A DNA stretch of 49,593 nt from Bacteroidaceae bacterium (GTDB lineage Bacteria > Bacteroidota > Bacteroidia > Bacteroidales > Bacteroidaceae): assembly GCA_017631315.1 (NCBI GenBank), contig JAGBTN010000013.1, forward strand, positions 1-49,593, read 5' to 3'. The notes under the pieces were generated by a model. It made no database searches and was not told the origin of the DNA. It saw only the letters and a list, made by a program, of their open reading frames with translations. Both the position numbers and the translations under genes were made by a program. Positions 9,027-16,904 of the stretch are shown in pieces; positions within the stretch are counted from its first letter, which is position 1; each line of letters begins with the position of its first letter.

Positions 9027-11096
9027 ATGAAAAGTAACATAATTTCTATATTGACAGCCCTGCTTCTGTGCTTTGGCATGGGAGCAAGGGCCGACAATGT
9101 GGTGACCATAGGCACAGCAAGCGGTGCACCCGGAGAAGAGGTAACGGTAAGCGTCGGCCTTGCCAATACAGATGCCGTCTCGTCGCTGCAGTTGAGCATC
9201 CCCATGAATGAGGAACTGACGTTCGTCAATGGCTCGGCAGTGCTCGGCAGCCGCTGTACGGACCATAGCGTAACGGCAGGCGTGAAGGACAACATGCTGA
9301 ACATCATGGTCTATTCGATGAACCTTGGTGCCATTAGTGGCAACGACGGAGAAGTGGTGTCGTTTCGTCTGAAGTTGGGCAACCAGCCAACAACGATTGC
9401 GCTGACGGGCTCGAAACTCATCCTGACCGACACAGACGGTGAGAATGTTGCAGGAAGCACACAAAATGGCAGTGTCGGCATTCGGTGTGCAAAAGCACAA
9501 TACAGTTCAATGTCTGTTGACTTTGGCAGTGTTCCCATTCGCAGCACATACACACGAACCTTTTCTGTAACAAACGTCGGCAACGAGCCATTGGAGATAA
9601 CAGGACTGCAGTTCAATACTTATCCAACCGACTTCTCCTCGACAACCTCATTCCCGTTGACAATTGCTGCCGGTGGAAATGCAAGTATCAACATTACTTA
9701 TGCTCCGCAGGAACGTGGCACAATCAACGAAACAGTAAAGGTGGTATGCAACAGCATCTCCAAACTGAACAACATTGCCCTGAAGGCTCAGCCTTTTGCT
9801 GTGAACGAATTGCATGTGCAACCCACATCGGGCATTGCAGATGAAGTGGTTACCGTAAGTCTGACAATGAACAACATGGATGCCATCAGTGGCTTCCAGT
9901 TTGAATTCGCTTTGCCACCGGCATTGACTTACATGGAGAACAGTTTCCAGTTGTCCGACCGAAAGCAAGGACATTCTGTCGTGCAGACACTGAAGGATGG
10001 CGTCTTACGTATCATCGGATATTCGTCGAGCGACACTCCCTTCAGTGGTAATGACGGCGAATTGGCAACCATGCAGTTCCGCCTGAGCGGTCGTAACAGC
10101 GTAACATTGAAGGCCAGCAAGGCTATCTTGACAGCCACCATCAACAACCAGGCAGAAAATGTATGTTCGGCCCATTATGGTGCAACCGTTACCATCAAAA
10201 GTCCGCGCATCAATGCTGGAAGTACGCTGAACATGAACTCCACACCCGTTACGCAAGATGCCATTAGCAACTTTGTGGTTCGTAACTATGGCAATGCACC
10301 ATTGACCATCAGCCGAATAGTCTTCGACAAGGACGACTTATACATCGGGCAGGAATTGCCGTTGACAATAGCAGCAAACAAAAATGTTACGCTCAATGTT
10401 GTCAATCCGAGCATTGCAGAAGGCGACTTCAGTGCCCTCATGCAAATCTATTCGAACGACCCGGAACAACGTCTCTGGAATGTGTCAATAACAGGCAATC
10501 GTTTTGCTCCGAACTACCTGTCGTTCTCAACTCCGGACATCTATGCAGACCAAAACTTGTCTGTAAATGTCTCGATGAGCAACTATGATGCCATCAATGG
10601 TTTGCAGTTCGATGTGGAATATCCGTCTGCCTACTTTGAGCCGACAGATGAACTTATAACCACAGCCCGCTCGGCTGGACTGAGTGTATCGCAACGCAAT
10701 ATCAATGCAAACACAGTACGACTGTTCTTTTACTCACTCTCCGATGCAGAGATAGCATCAGGCGATGGAGAAGTGCTGACATTCAAACTTCGAGCAAAAG
10801 GCGAGACGCCGGCAGGAAACTATTCGCTGCGCATCACAAACATCAAACTGGGTACGGCTAACATGCAGGACAAGTATGCAGGCACAAACATCACCAGTAA
10901 TTTCAACGTAAAAAACTCTATTGTTGGAGATGTCAACCGAGATGGACTCGTTGATAGTGGAGATGTAATGGCCATATATTCGTCAATGGCAGGAAACAGT
11001 GACCCTGAAATACAGACAAGGTCCGACGTGAACAGCGATGGTTTGGTGGATAGCGGAGATATAATGGCTATATACAGCATTATGGCAGGTAACTAA
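9027..11096 (+). CDS. Secreted protein with three cohesin-like domains, two Hydin-like spacers and a dockerin
   Basis: The protein has 689 residues with a signal peptide at 1-22 (ending ARA). Three repeats of one beta-sandwich type start near residues 23, 257 and 494. Each has an APGEEVTVSV-like opening, a DA(V/I)SxLQ segment and an SGNDGE or SGDGE turn, as in cohesin domains. Between them lie two spacers (about 155-255 and 395-490) of the choice-of-anchor-D/Hydin type (VDFGSVPI...TNVGNEPL). Residues 633-689 form a dockerin with two calcium loops (GDVNRDGLVDSGDVMAIY and SDVNSDGLVDSGDIMAIY). No sorting tail follows. Cohesins bind dockerins in cellulosomes, so it could link the upstream protease and other dockerin proteins. 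That role is inferred from domain content. Confidence 0.8.
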   Translation: MKSNIISILTALLLCFGMGARADNVVTIGTASGAPGEEVTVSVGLANTDAVSSLQLSIPMNEELTFVNGSAVLGSRCTDHSVTAGVKDNMLNIMVYSMNLGAISGNDGEVVSFRLKLGNQPTTIALTGSKLILTDTDGENVAGSTQNGSVGIRCAKAQYSSMSVDFGSVPIRSTYTRTFSVTNVGNEPLEITGLQFNTYPTDFSSTTSFPLTIAAGGNASINITYAPQERGTINETVKVVCNSISKLNNIALKAQPFAVNELHVQPTSGIADEVVTVSLTMNNMDAISGFQFEFALPPALTYMENSFQLSDRKQGHSVVQTLKDGVLRIIGYSSSDTPFSGNDGELATMQFRLSGRNSVTLKASKAILTATINNQAENVCSAHYGATVTIKSPRINAGSTLNMNSTPVTQDAISNFVVRNYGNAPLTISRIVFDKDDLYIGQELPLTIAANKNVTLNVVNPSIAEGDFSALMQIYSNDPEQRLWNVSITGNRFAPNYLSFSTPDIYADQNLSVNVSMSNYDAINGLQFDVEYPSAYFEPTDELITTARSAGLSVSQRNINANTVRLFFYSLSDAEIASGDGEVLTFKLRAKGETPAGNYSLRITNIKLGTANMQDKYAGTNITSNFNVKNSIVGDVNRDGLVDSGDVMAIYSSMAGNSDPEIQTRSDVNSDGLVDSGDIMAIYSIMAGN

Positions 11097-11137
11097 ATGA
11101 AGGAAACAAACAATAGCAATTGAAACTATTAGTAAAT

Positions 11138-12337
11138 ATGAAAGAAAAGATTTTATTATTGTCACTCTCTTTCTTAATTGCATGGAACATTGGACTACAT
11201 GCTGACAACATAATCTCAGTTAATCCAATAAGCATCAGGCCAGGAAGCACCGCAGAACTTGTAGTAAGTCTGGAGAATGATGCTGATTTTAAGGTCTATG
11301 CTTATGACTTTCGTTTGTATCTGCCTGATGGAATAGAGGTTGATACAAAAGCCAATGGCTCATTCAACTTTACACTTAAGGAACGCAATGCTGACCATTC
11401 CACGAATGTGCAGAAGACTTCGGATGGTGCCATACAGTTCGGTGTCAATAGTCCAACACTCTATCTGACAGGCGAATCCGGTCCAGTCTTGGGCATTGTG
11501 CTGAAAGCATCTGCAGAGTTGGCAGAAGGTTCTTATCAGGCAACTATTGAACGTATCACCTATGCCAACAAGGAGGCACAGACAGTGCATCCTGCAAACA
11601 TTTCCTTCAACATCGAAGTGAAAAACTTGGTTGTTCTCGACGAGAACTCTACAGAAATGCCTGTAGCCACCAATGGAACAGTGGATGTCAATGTCCTGCG
11701 AACAATCAAGGGTGGAAATTGGCAAACAATCGTCCTGCCTTTTGACATGACTGAAGAACAAGTAAAAGATGCTTTTGGAGCGGATGCAGAACTGGCAGAC
11801 TTCGCTGGATATGAGGCTCAAAAGAATGTAGAAGATGTTGTCGGCATAAAAGTTAAGTTCAATACTATTACTTCAATAGAAGCAAATCATCCCTGTATTA
11901 TAAAAATCAGTCAAGACATTACGTCATTCTCCGTTAAAGGTGTAACAATTGAAGAACCGGAAGAAGAACCAACAGTGGCAACCGTCAAGAGAACCCGAAA
12001 ACAGTGGAGTGAACTGATTGGAACCTATGTGGCACAGACAGAGGTCCCAGAGTACACCTTGTTTATAAATGGCAACAAATTCTATTACTCCGATGGTACC
12101 ATTAAAATGAAAGGCTATCGTGCGTATTTTGATTTCTATGATGTACTAACAAAAATAGAAGGAGGTTCGGGAGTGAAGATGTTCTTTGATTCTGATGATG
12201 AAGAAGATGGCATTAAAGGAATAGATCAAGAGGTACGGACAAAGGATGATATTTATGACCTCAGTGGCCGAAAGATATCTCAACGCCTACAGCAAGGTAT
12301 CTATATTGTTAATGGGAAGAAAGTAATCGTTAAATAA
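11138..12337 (+). CDS. Secreted protein with N-terminal cohesin-like domain and Prevotella C-terminal tail
   Basis: The protein has 399 residues from ATG 11138; a TTG at 11120 extends the frame but sits before the better start. The signal peptide ends at LHA (about residue 22). Residues 23-165 (ISVNPISIRPGSTAELVVSL... to ISFNIEVKN) resemble the cohesin-like repeats of the upstream protein. The middle (VDVNVLRTIKGGNWQTIVLPFDM...) is of a type common in secreted Prevotella proteins and has no known function. The end, DIYDLSGRKIS...GIYIVNGKKVIV, is the same tail type as in the S8 protease. It lies 41 bp after the multi-cohesin gene on the same strand and is probably co-transcribed. It may be a surface-anchored binding partner. 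Confidence 0.7.
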   Translation: MKEKILLLSLSFLIAWNIGLHADNIISVNPISIRPGSTAELVVSLENDADFKVYAYDFRLYLPDGIEVDTKANGSFNFTLKERNADHSTNVQKTSDGAIQFGVNSPTLYLTGESGPVLGIVLKASAELAEGSYQATIERITYANKEAQTVHPANISFNIEVKNLVVLDENSTEMPVATNGTVDVNVLRTIKGGNWQTIVLPFDMTEEQVKDAFGADAELADFAGYEAQKNVEDVVGIKVKFNTITSIEANHPCIIKISQDITSFSVKGVTIEEPEEEPTVATVKRTRKQWSELIGTYVAQTEVPEYTLFINGNKFYYSDGTIKMKGYRAYFDFYDVLTKIEGGSGVKMFFDSDDEEDGIKGIDQEVRTKDDIYDLSGRKISQRLQQGIYIVNGKKVIVK

Positions 12338-12347
12338 AGGAACAAAC

Positions 12348-12527
12348 ATGAGAAGGAAATATATCATGCCCTCAATAATGGTCGTTCATGTGCAGAGCGA
12401 GAGATTAATAGCAGAAAGCGGCGTGTCCTCAGACATCGGCATAGATTATGGTGGCAAGGTTGGCGAAGAAGATAATATTAATCCCGAGGTTAAATCAACT
12501 CATAATATTTGGGACGATAACTGGTAG
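12348..12527 (+). CDS. 59-residue peptide of unknown function
   Basis: ATG at 12348 follows the preceding stop by 10 bp with AGGAACAAAC before it; the stop TAG is at 12525-12527. The N-terminal part (MRRKYIMPSIMVVHVQSERL) is basic then hydrophobic, followed by a small-residue stretch (IAESGVSSDIGIDYGG) and an acidic end (HNIWDDNW). Similar short proteins with a YIxPxI-type opening and a tryptophan/aspartate end are, as far as I recall, common after secreted-protein genes in Prevotella, but no function is known to me. It is too short to be caught by a 60-residue cut-off. It is the last gene before the terminator at 12577. Confidence 0.65.
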   Translation: MRRKYIMPSIMVVHVQSERLIAESGVSSDIGIDYGGKVGEEDNINPEVKSTHNIWDDNW

Positions 12528-12576
12528 GACATTATTCTATTAGGTATATACAACCAGGACACTAATAATATTAAAC

Positions 12577-12606
12577 GAAAGAAGGGGCCTTCCGGCTCCT
12601 TCTTTC
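12577..12606. terminator. Strong hairpin between convergent genes
   Basis: GAAAGAAGGGGCC and GGCTCCTTCTTTC form a 13-bp stem (one G-T pair) with a TTCC loop. It separates the plus-strand secreted cluster from the convergent GH43 gene and could stop transcription from both sides. Confidence 0.8.
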
Positions 12607-12672
12607 TTGTCTTGAAAACAGTATCGCTTCCTTCGATTTCTTCCCATTTCATCGCAAGAAACGGGTCGTGCG

Positions 12673-13617
12673 TCATTTCTTCTGCTCCACGATGTCGGGG
12701 CGGTTGCTGCGGGGGCGGATAAAACCTTTGTCGGTCATCTGCATCACGCCTTCGGGAGTGAACTTCATGGTGCCGATATACATTGTGCGGGGATGGATGT
12801 GCTTCGCAGACTGGTGTGCATGGAAAGCGATGCGCAATCTGCCGCGCTTGTCTCTGAACAAAGTGTGATGACCCACTCCGACCAGGTCCTTATAGCGATG
12901 CAGAATTGGGTTCCCCTCATACTTTGTCCATTCCCCGGTGATTGAATCGGCAGTGGCATATCCTATGGCATAATCCTGACTCTCGTAACTGTTTGCAGAG
13001 TAGGTGAGGTAGTATCTGCCGTTGTGTTTCACCACGTTTGGTCCTTCGTTCACTCGAGGCCATATATTCTCCCACTTGGCACTGCTCACGCTGATGCACT
13101 TCTTCAGTGTGGATGGTATGGGAGTCACATAATCCTTGTCCAACTGCACCTGCCAGATGCAGAGGCCATCGTCGATAAGCACGCAGAACATCCATGCCGA
13201 GCCATCGTCGTCGAAGAAGATATGAGAGTCGATAGAGAACTTGTCGCCAATCACATCCTTCATCATCTGTCCTCCCTGTTGACGGAACGGACCGACAGGC
13301 GAGTCAGCCGTAGCGAGATAGAGCCGCTCGTTTGCAGAATAATACATATAGTATTTGTCGCCCAAACGATACACCTCCGGCGCCCAGAACCAACGCGACT
13401 GTGTGGTGTTGCTCTTGTGAAGGGCAAGGCCTTCGTACTTCCACTGCTTGAGGTTGCGCGAACTATATACCTCAATGCCATCGTCGGCATGCGTGCCATA
13501 AGCATAATACACACCGTTCTCCAGAAGAATATACGGATCGGCAAAAGGCACCTGGCTAACCTGCGCAAACGTAATCTGCACAAAAAGAACGAAAAGAACG
13601 CTGAACAGTTTTCTCAT
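12673..13617 (-). CDS. Glycoside hydrolase family 43 protein
   Basis: The protein has 314 residues with a signal peptide (1-18, ending TFA). The five-bladed propeller motifs of GH43 are visible. FADPYI holds the catalytic base (Asp27), FSIDSHIFFDDDG holds the pKa-modulating Asp130, and VNEGPNVVKHNGRYYLTYSAN holds the acid Glu191. GH43 enzymes are inverting beta-xylosidases, alpha-L-arabinofuranosidases or arabinanases; the single short domain does not fix which. It is exported. It is convergent with the cohesin cluster and has its own -7 box upstream. Confidence 0.9.
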   Translation of the reverse strand: MRKLFSVLFVLFVQITFAQVSQVPFADPYILLENGVYYAYGTHADDGIEVYSSRNLKQWKYEGLALHKSNTTQSRWFWAPEVYRLGDKYYMYYSANERLYLATADSPVGPFRQQGGQMMKDVIGDKFSIDSHIFFDDDGSAWMFCVLIDDGLCIWQVQLDKDYVTPIPSTLKKCISVSSAKWENIWPRVNEGPNVVKHNGRYYLTYSANSYESQDYAIGYATADSITGEWTKYEGNPILHRYKDLVGVGHHTLFRDKRGRLRIAFHAHQSAKHIHPRTMYIGTMKFTPEGVMQMTDKGFIRPRSNRPDIVEQKK

Positions 13618-13649
13618 AAGTATTGTCTTGATTTTACGGTTTTACGATG

Positions 13650-13657
13650 CAAATCTA
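13650..13657 (-). promoter_or_regulatory. -7 promoter box for the GH43 gene
   Basis: Reads TAGATTTG on the minus strand (consensus TAnnTTTG), 33 bp before the ATG. Confidence 0.55.
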
Positions 13658-13698
13658 TAAAATTCCCTCCATTATGCAACCATTAGTAGCGGAAAAAC

Positions 13699-13726
13699 AA
13701 AAGGGAAAGACGGCCTCTTCCCTTTT
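13699..13726 (-). terminator. Hairpin after the tRNA-Lys remnant
   Basis: AAAAGGGAA and TTCCCTTTT form a 9-bp stem with a 10-nt loop; on the minus strand it ends in GTTTTT. Its place relative to the tRNA remnant mirrors the terminator at 13813-13836 relative to the intact tRNA. Confidence 0.6.
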
Positions 13727-13731
13727 TCTAA

Positions 13732-13755
13732 TAACCCGCTTGGAGGCTCGCTCCG
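13732..13755 (-). pseudogene. Decayed 3' end of a tRNA-Lys
   Basis: On the minus strand CGAGCCTCCAAGCGGGTTA matches the 3' end of the tRNA at 13841-13916 (CGAGCCCCAAGCGGGTTA) with one extra base. The rest of a tRNA cannot be recognised upstream. Like the intact gene it is followed by a T-rich terminator hairpin, which suggests a degraded tandem tRNA or an old integration scar. Confidence 0.55.
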
Positions 13756-13812
13756 GCATTGCCGCTTGAGCCGAAGGCGAAAAACCCTTGGGTGAGAGCC
13801 ACACTAAAAAGA

Positions 13813-13836
13813 AAAGAGAGGACAAAGCCTCTCTTT
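13813..13836 (-). terminator. tRNA-Lys terminator
   Basis: AAAGAGAGG and CCTCTCTTT form a 9-bp stem with a 6-nt loop, followed on the minus strand by TTCTTTTTAG. It lies directly after the encoded CCA of the tRNA. Confidence 0.75.
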
Positions 13837-13840
13837 CTTT

Positions 13841-13916
13841 TGGTAACCCGCTTGGGGCTCGAACCCAAGACCCCCACATTAAAAGTGTGATGCTCTACCA
13901 ACTGAGCTAGCGAGTC
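13841..13916 (-). tRNA. tRNA-Lys (anticodon TTT)
   Basis: The minus strand folds as a full cloverleaf. The acceptor GACTCGC pairs with GCGGGTT, the D-arm is GCTCAGTTGGTAGAGC, the anticodon loop CTTTTAA carries TTT within the stem TCACA/TGTGG, and the T arm is TTGGG/CCCAA with loop TTCGAGC. CCA is encoded. A TACCTTTG box lies 30 bp upstream and a terminator follows. Confidence 0.95.
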
Positions 13917-13946
13917 AACCTATGGGCAAACTTTCATTTGCGGGTG

Positions 13947-13954
13947 CAAAGGTA
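13947..13954 (-). promoter_or_regulatory. -7 promoter box for tRNA-Lys
   Basis: Reads TACCTTTG on the minus strand, 30 bp before the tRNA 5' end. Confidence 0.5.
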
Positions 13955-14014
13955 TAACATATATTTGAAAATACAAAATTATTAAAATTAAATTTGCTGT
14001 TTTTTCTTTACTTT

Positions 14015-15121
14015 TTATTCTTTATCCGCTTGTTTGGGAGTTTCTTCGTCTGTTTCCTTGATGACAAATCGTCTGTAATAAGAAATGAGCAAAGTGGTGA
14101 GTGGGAGGGCAATGATGAGTCCGATGATGCCCAACAGACTGCCCCAGACAGAAAGGCTCAGCAAGATGATGGCAGGATTGAGCCCCATGGCACTGCCCAT
14201 GATGCGAGGTGTAAGGATGAGATCCTGAATAGCTTGCACCACGATAAAGACTGCCAGCACACACAACAATACAATCCAGAAGTTCTGCCCCGAGTCGTTG
14301 GCCTTGACGAAAGCAAGAATAAGAGTGGGAATGAACCCAACCACCTGCATGTATGGAATCAAGTTGAGCACACCGATGAAGAGGCCCAGACCTATTGCCA
14401 TGGGGAAGTCTATGATAAGGAAGCCTATGCAGAAAAGGATTCCTACAAGCAGAGCAATTAGCGACTGGCCACGGAAATATGCGTTCATTCCGCTCTTGAC
14501 ATCGTTGGCCACCATGTTGGCGAAATCCCTTTTCCCGACAGGAATCAAGTGAATCCACCCGTCGGAAATCTTCTCATAGTCCATCAAAATGAAGAACAGG
14601 TAGAGCAGGACTACCAAGCTACCCAACAGACCGATGGCAAAATTGATGGTGCCTGCAAAGAACTGCCATGCCCGCAGCACCAGACTCTCTGCCACATCGA
14701 CGAAATCGCGATGCTGTATCAGTCGCGCTAAAGAATCGTTGTTGGCATAGTCCAGCAACATGCTACGCAGACTGCCAAAGAGTTCGGACGACGTAAGGGT
14801 GTCGTGGAAATAGACGGCAATTAGGCCAGACATACGGATGCTTTCCTCTATGATGGGCGGCACAATGAGGCATGCCAGGGAAACAAATGCTGTGATGACA
14901 ACAAGCAGAGCAACCACAATGCTCAAGGCACGATACTTCAGGCGACACTTGTTCTGCAAGAAAACAACGAACGGATAAATCATATACGCCAAAATCCACG
15001 CAATGAAGAACGGCAACAAGACATTGGAAAGGCGGTTGATGAACAACACAAGCGCCACTGCCACAAGTGTAACAAGGAGCCAGCGAACAACGCGGTCGAA
15101 GGTAATCTCTTTCTCGAACAT
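14015..15121 (-). CDS. AI-2E family membrane transporter
   Basis: The protein has 368 residues and about eight hydrophobic segments. Two lie at the N terminus (LLVTLVAVALVLFINRL and FFIAWILAYMIYPF), one follows (VVALLVVITAFVSLACLIV), then a soluble stretch, a hydrophobic pair near GSLVVLLYLFFILMDYE, and a C-terminal bundle with GLGLFIGVLNLIPYMQVVGFI and the glycine-rich end. This layout is typical of the AI-2E/PerM (UPF0118) family. Members have been linked to autoinducer-2 export and ion/proton exchange, but most are uncharacterised, so the substrate is open. It is divergent from rsmI and has its own -7 box. Confidence 0.85.
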   Translation of the reverse strand: MFEKEITFDRVVRWLLVTLVAVALVLFINRLSNVLLPFFIAWILAYMIYPFVVFLQNKCRLKYRALSIVVALLVVITAFVSLACLIVPPIIEESIRMSGLIAVYFHDTLTSSELFGSLRSMLLDYANNDSLARLIQHRDFVDVAESLVLRAWQFFAGTINFAIGLLGSLVVLLYLFFILMDYEKISDGWIHLIPVGKRDFANMVANDVKSGMNAYFRGQSLIALLVGILFCIGFLIIDFPMAIGLGLFIGVLNLIPYMQVVGFIPTLILAFVKANDSGQNFWIVLLCVLAVFIVVQAIQDLILTPRIMGSAMGLNPAIILLSLSVWGSLLGIIGLIIALPLTTLLISYYRRFVIKETDEETPKQADKE

Positions 15122-15161
15122 GACTTTTTGCTTTTAGTATGTCTGACTTGTTTTCTGGTGG

Positions 15162-15169
15162 CAAATATA
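15162..15169 (-). promoter_or_regulatory. -7 promoter box for the AI-2E family gene
   Basis: Reads TATATTTG on the minus strand, 41 bp before the ATG. Confidence 0.45.
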
Positions 15170-15263
15170 CTATTTCCCTTTGATTTCCATGCAGAGGCAG
15201 GCAGAAAAACATCAAAAAATAAAAACTATATACTGCAAACCACATACTATAAACTATTTTTCG

Positions 15264-15271
15264 TATCTTTG
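15264..15271 (+). promoter_or_regulatory. -7 promoter box for rsmI
   Basis: TATCTTTG lies 29 bp before the ATG at 15301. Confidence 0.55.
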
Positions 15272-15300
15272 CACACGATATATTATACATTTATTCAAGC

Positions 15301-15975
15301 ATGGGGACACTCTATTTGGTACCCACTCCGGTGGGCAATCTGGAAGACATCACAACGCGAGCACTCAAGGTGTTGCACGAGGCTGACCTTATCCTTGCCG
15401 AAGATACCCGAACGAGTGGAAACCTGCTCCGTCACTTCGACATCAAGAACGCAATGCTCTCGTACCACAAGTTCAACGAGCACCAGACGGTACAAAGTGT
15501 TGTGGAACGGCTGCTGGCAGGACAGACCATTGCCGTCGTCAGCGATGCCGGCACACCGGGCATCAGCGACCCTGGTTTCCTCGTTGCACGCGAAGCCATC
15601 AAAGCCGGCATTGAAGTCATCACACTGCCCGGAGCAACGGCTTTCGTTCCGGCATTGGTAAGCAGTGGCTTGCCTTGCGACAGATTTTGCTTTGAAGGTT
15701 TCCTGCCACAGAAGAAAGGCAGACAGACACGCATTGCCGCACTTGCAGAAGAGACGAGGACTATGATTTTCTACGAATCGCCACACCGCATCGTGAAGGC
15801 ACTTACGCAATTCATTGAAGTATTCGGAGCAGAACGACAAGTCAGCGTCTGTCGAGAAATAAGCAAGATGCACGAGGAAAGCGTACGAGGCACACTCGAG
15901 GAAGTACTTCGCCACTTCACAGAAACAGAGCCAAGAGGCGAATTCGTCATCGTACTGGCAGGAAAAGACTCATAA
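15301..15975 (+). CDS. rsmI: 16S rRNA (cytidine-1402-2'-O)-methyltransferase RsmI
   Basis: The enzyme adds the 2'-O-methyl group to C1402 in the decoding centre of 16S rRNA using S-adenosylmethionine. The 224 residues show the tetrapyrrole-methylase fold: LYLVPTPVGNLEDITTRAL at the start, ILAEDTRTSGNLL, YHKFNEH, VVSDAGTPGISDPG (near residue 80) and LPGATAFVPALVSSGLP. Length fits the shorter Bacteroidetes form, which lacks the C-terminal extension of the E. coli protein. The gene has its own promoter and is followed by the lipoprotein gene after 47 bp. Confidence 0.95.
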   Translation: MGTLYLVPTPVGNLEDITTRALKVLHEADLILAEDTRTSGNLLRHFDIKNAMLSYHKFNEHQTVQSVVERLLAGQTIAVVSDAGTPGISDPGFLVAREAIKAGIEVITLPGATAFVPALVSSGLPCDRFCFEGFLPQKKGRQTRIAALAEETRTMIFYESPHRIVKALTQFIEVFGAERQVSVCREISKMHEESVRGTLEEVLRHFTETEPRGEFVIVLAGKDS

Positions 15976-16022
15976 GTATTTACAGACAGAACAGAATCTA
16001 CTAACTCATAAACATTACGATT

Positions 16023-16874
16023 ATGAAGAAACTATTAGTATTCGTTGCTTGCGTCATCGGACTGAGCGCATGCAATATGACAGGAGAAAAGCAAGACGCC
16101 CTTATGCAGGAACGCGATTCGCTGCAGCGCATCATCAATGAGAAAGACATAGAACTGGACGACATCCTGACCACCTTCAACGAGGTGCAGGAAGGCATCC
16201 GCCGCATCAACGAAGCCGAAGGCCGTGTCACCATTGCCGACGGCAACCCCGAAAGTGCCAGCAGCAAAGAAGTCATCCGCGAAAACATGGACTTCATAAA
16301 GCAAACCATGCAGCAGAACCGCGAAATGATTGCCATGCTCCAGGAAAAACTTAAGAACAGTAGCATCAAGAACTCGCAGATGCAGAATACCATCGCAAGC
16401 CTTCAGGCACAGATTGATGCACAGACAGCCCGCATACAGGAACTTGAGGCAGCCCTTGCCGAGAAAGACGCCCTCATCGAAGCACAAGGCGAAGCCATTG
16501 CCGGACTGAGCAACGATGTGGCTTCTCTGACAGAAGAAAACCGCATCAAAGCAGAGAAGATGCAAGAGCAAGACAAGGAACTCAACAGCGCATGGTTCGT
16601 GTTCGGCACCAAGAGCGAACTGAAAGAACAGAAGATTCTCTCTAGCGGCGACGTACTCAAGAACGAAGAATTCAACAAAAACTACTTCACCAAAATCGAC
16701 ATCCGCTACGACAAAGAGATTCGCTTCTACAGCAAGAACGCTAAACTGCTCTCAACACACCCCGCAGGAAGTTACAAACTCGAAAAAGACAAACAAGGTC
16801 AGTACGAACTGCATATCACCAGTCCGCAGAAGTTCTGGAGCGTAAGCAAATACCTCGTCGTACTGGTTAAATAG
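16023..16874 (+). CDS. Coiled-coil lipoprotein (Cbp1-like)
   Basis: The protein has 283 residues with a lipoprotein signal (MKKLLVFVACVIGLSAC, lipidated Cys17). Residues about 25-200 are rich in Glu, Gln, Lys and Asp with heptad-like spacing, so a long coiled coil is expected. The C-terminal 80 residues are a small globular domain (AWFVFGTKSELKEQKIL... to LVVLVK). It resembles a conserved Bacteroidales lipoprotein family; the Bacteroides fragilis collagen-binding protein Cbp1 is, from memory, a member, but collagen binding cannot be read from this sequence. It sits between rsmI and hflX on the same strand, 30 bp ahead of hflX. Confidence 0.7.
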   Translation: MKKLLVFVACVIGLSACNMTGEKQDALMQERDSLQRIINEKDIELDDILTTFNEVQEGIRRINEAEGRVTIADGNPESASSKEVIRENMDFIKQTMQQNREMIAMLQEKLKNSSIKNSQMQNTIASLQAQIDAQTARIQELEAALAEKDALIEAQGEAIAGLSNDVASLTEENRIKAEKMQEQDKELNSAWFVFGTKSELKEQKILSSGDVLKNEEFNKNYFTKIDIRYDKEIRFYSKNAKLLSTHPAGSYKLEKDKQGQYELHITSPQKFWSVSKYLVVLVK

Positions 16875-16904
16875 GAAACACCACTCGTAGGAAGTGATTA
16901 TTGA

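Noticed and set aside
8136-9500. 454-codon minus-strand frame across the end of the protease and start of the cohesin gene
   Set aside because: It crosses two convincing plus-strand genes with dockerin and cohesin motifs and has cysteine/histidine-rich content typical of antisense frames.
12348-12527. 59-residue peptide considered as a RiPP precursor
   Set aside because: No modification enzyme, dedicated transporter or leader-cleavage motif is found next to it, so a natural-product role cannot be supported.
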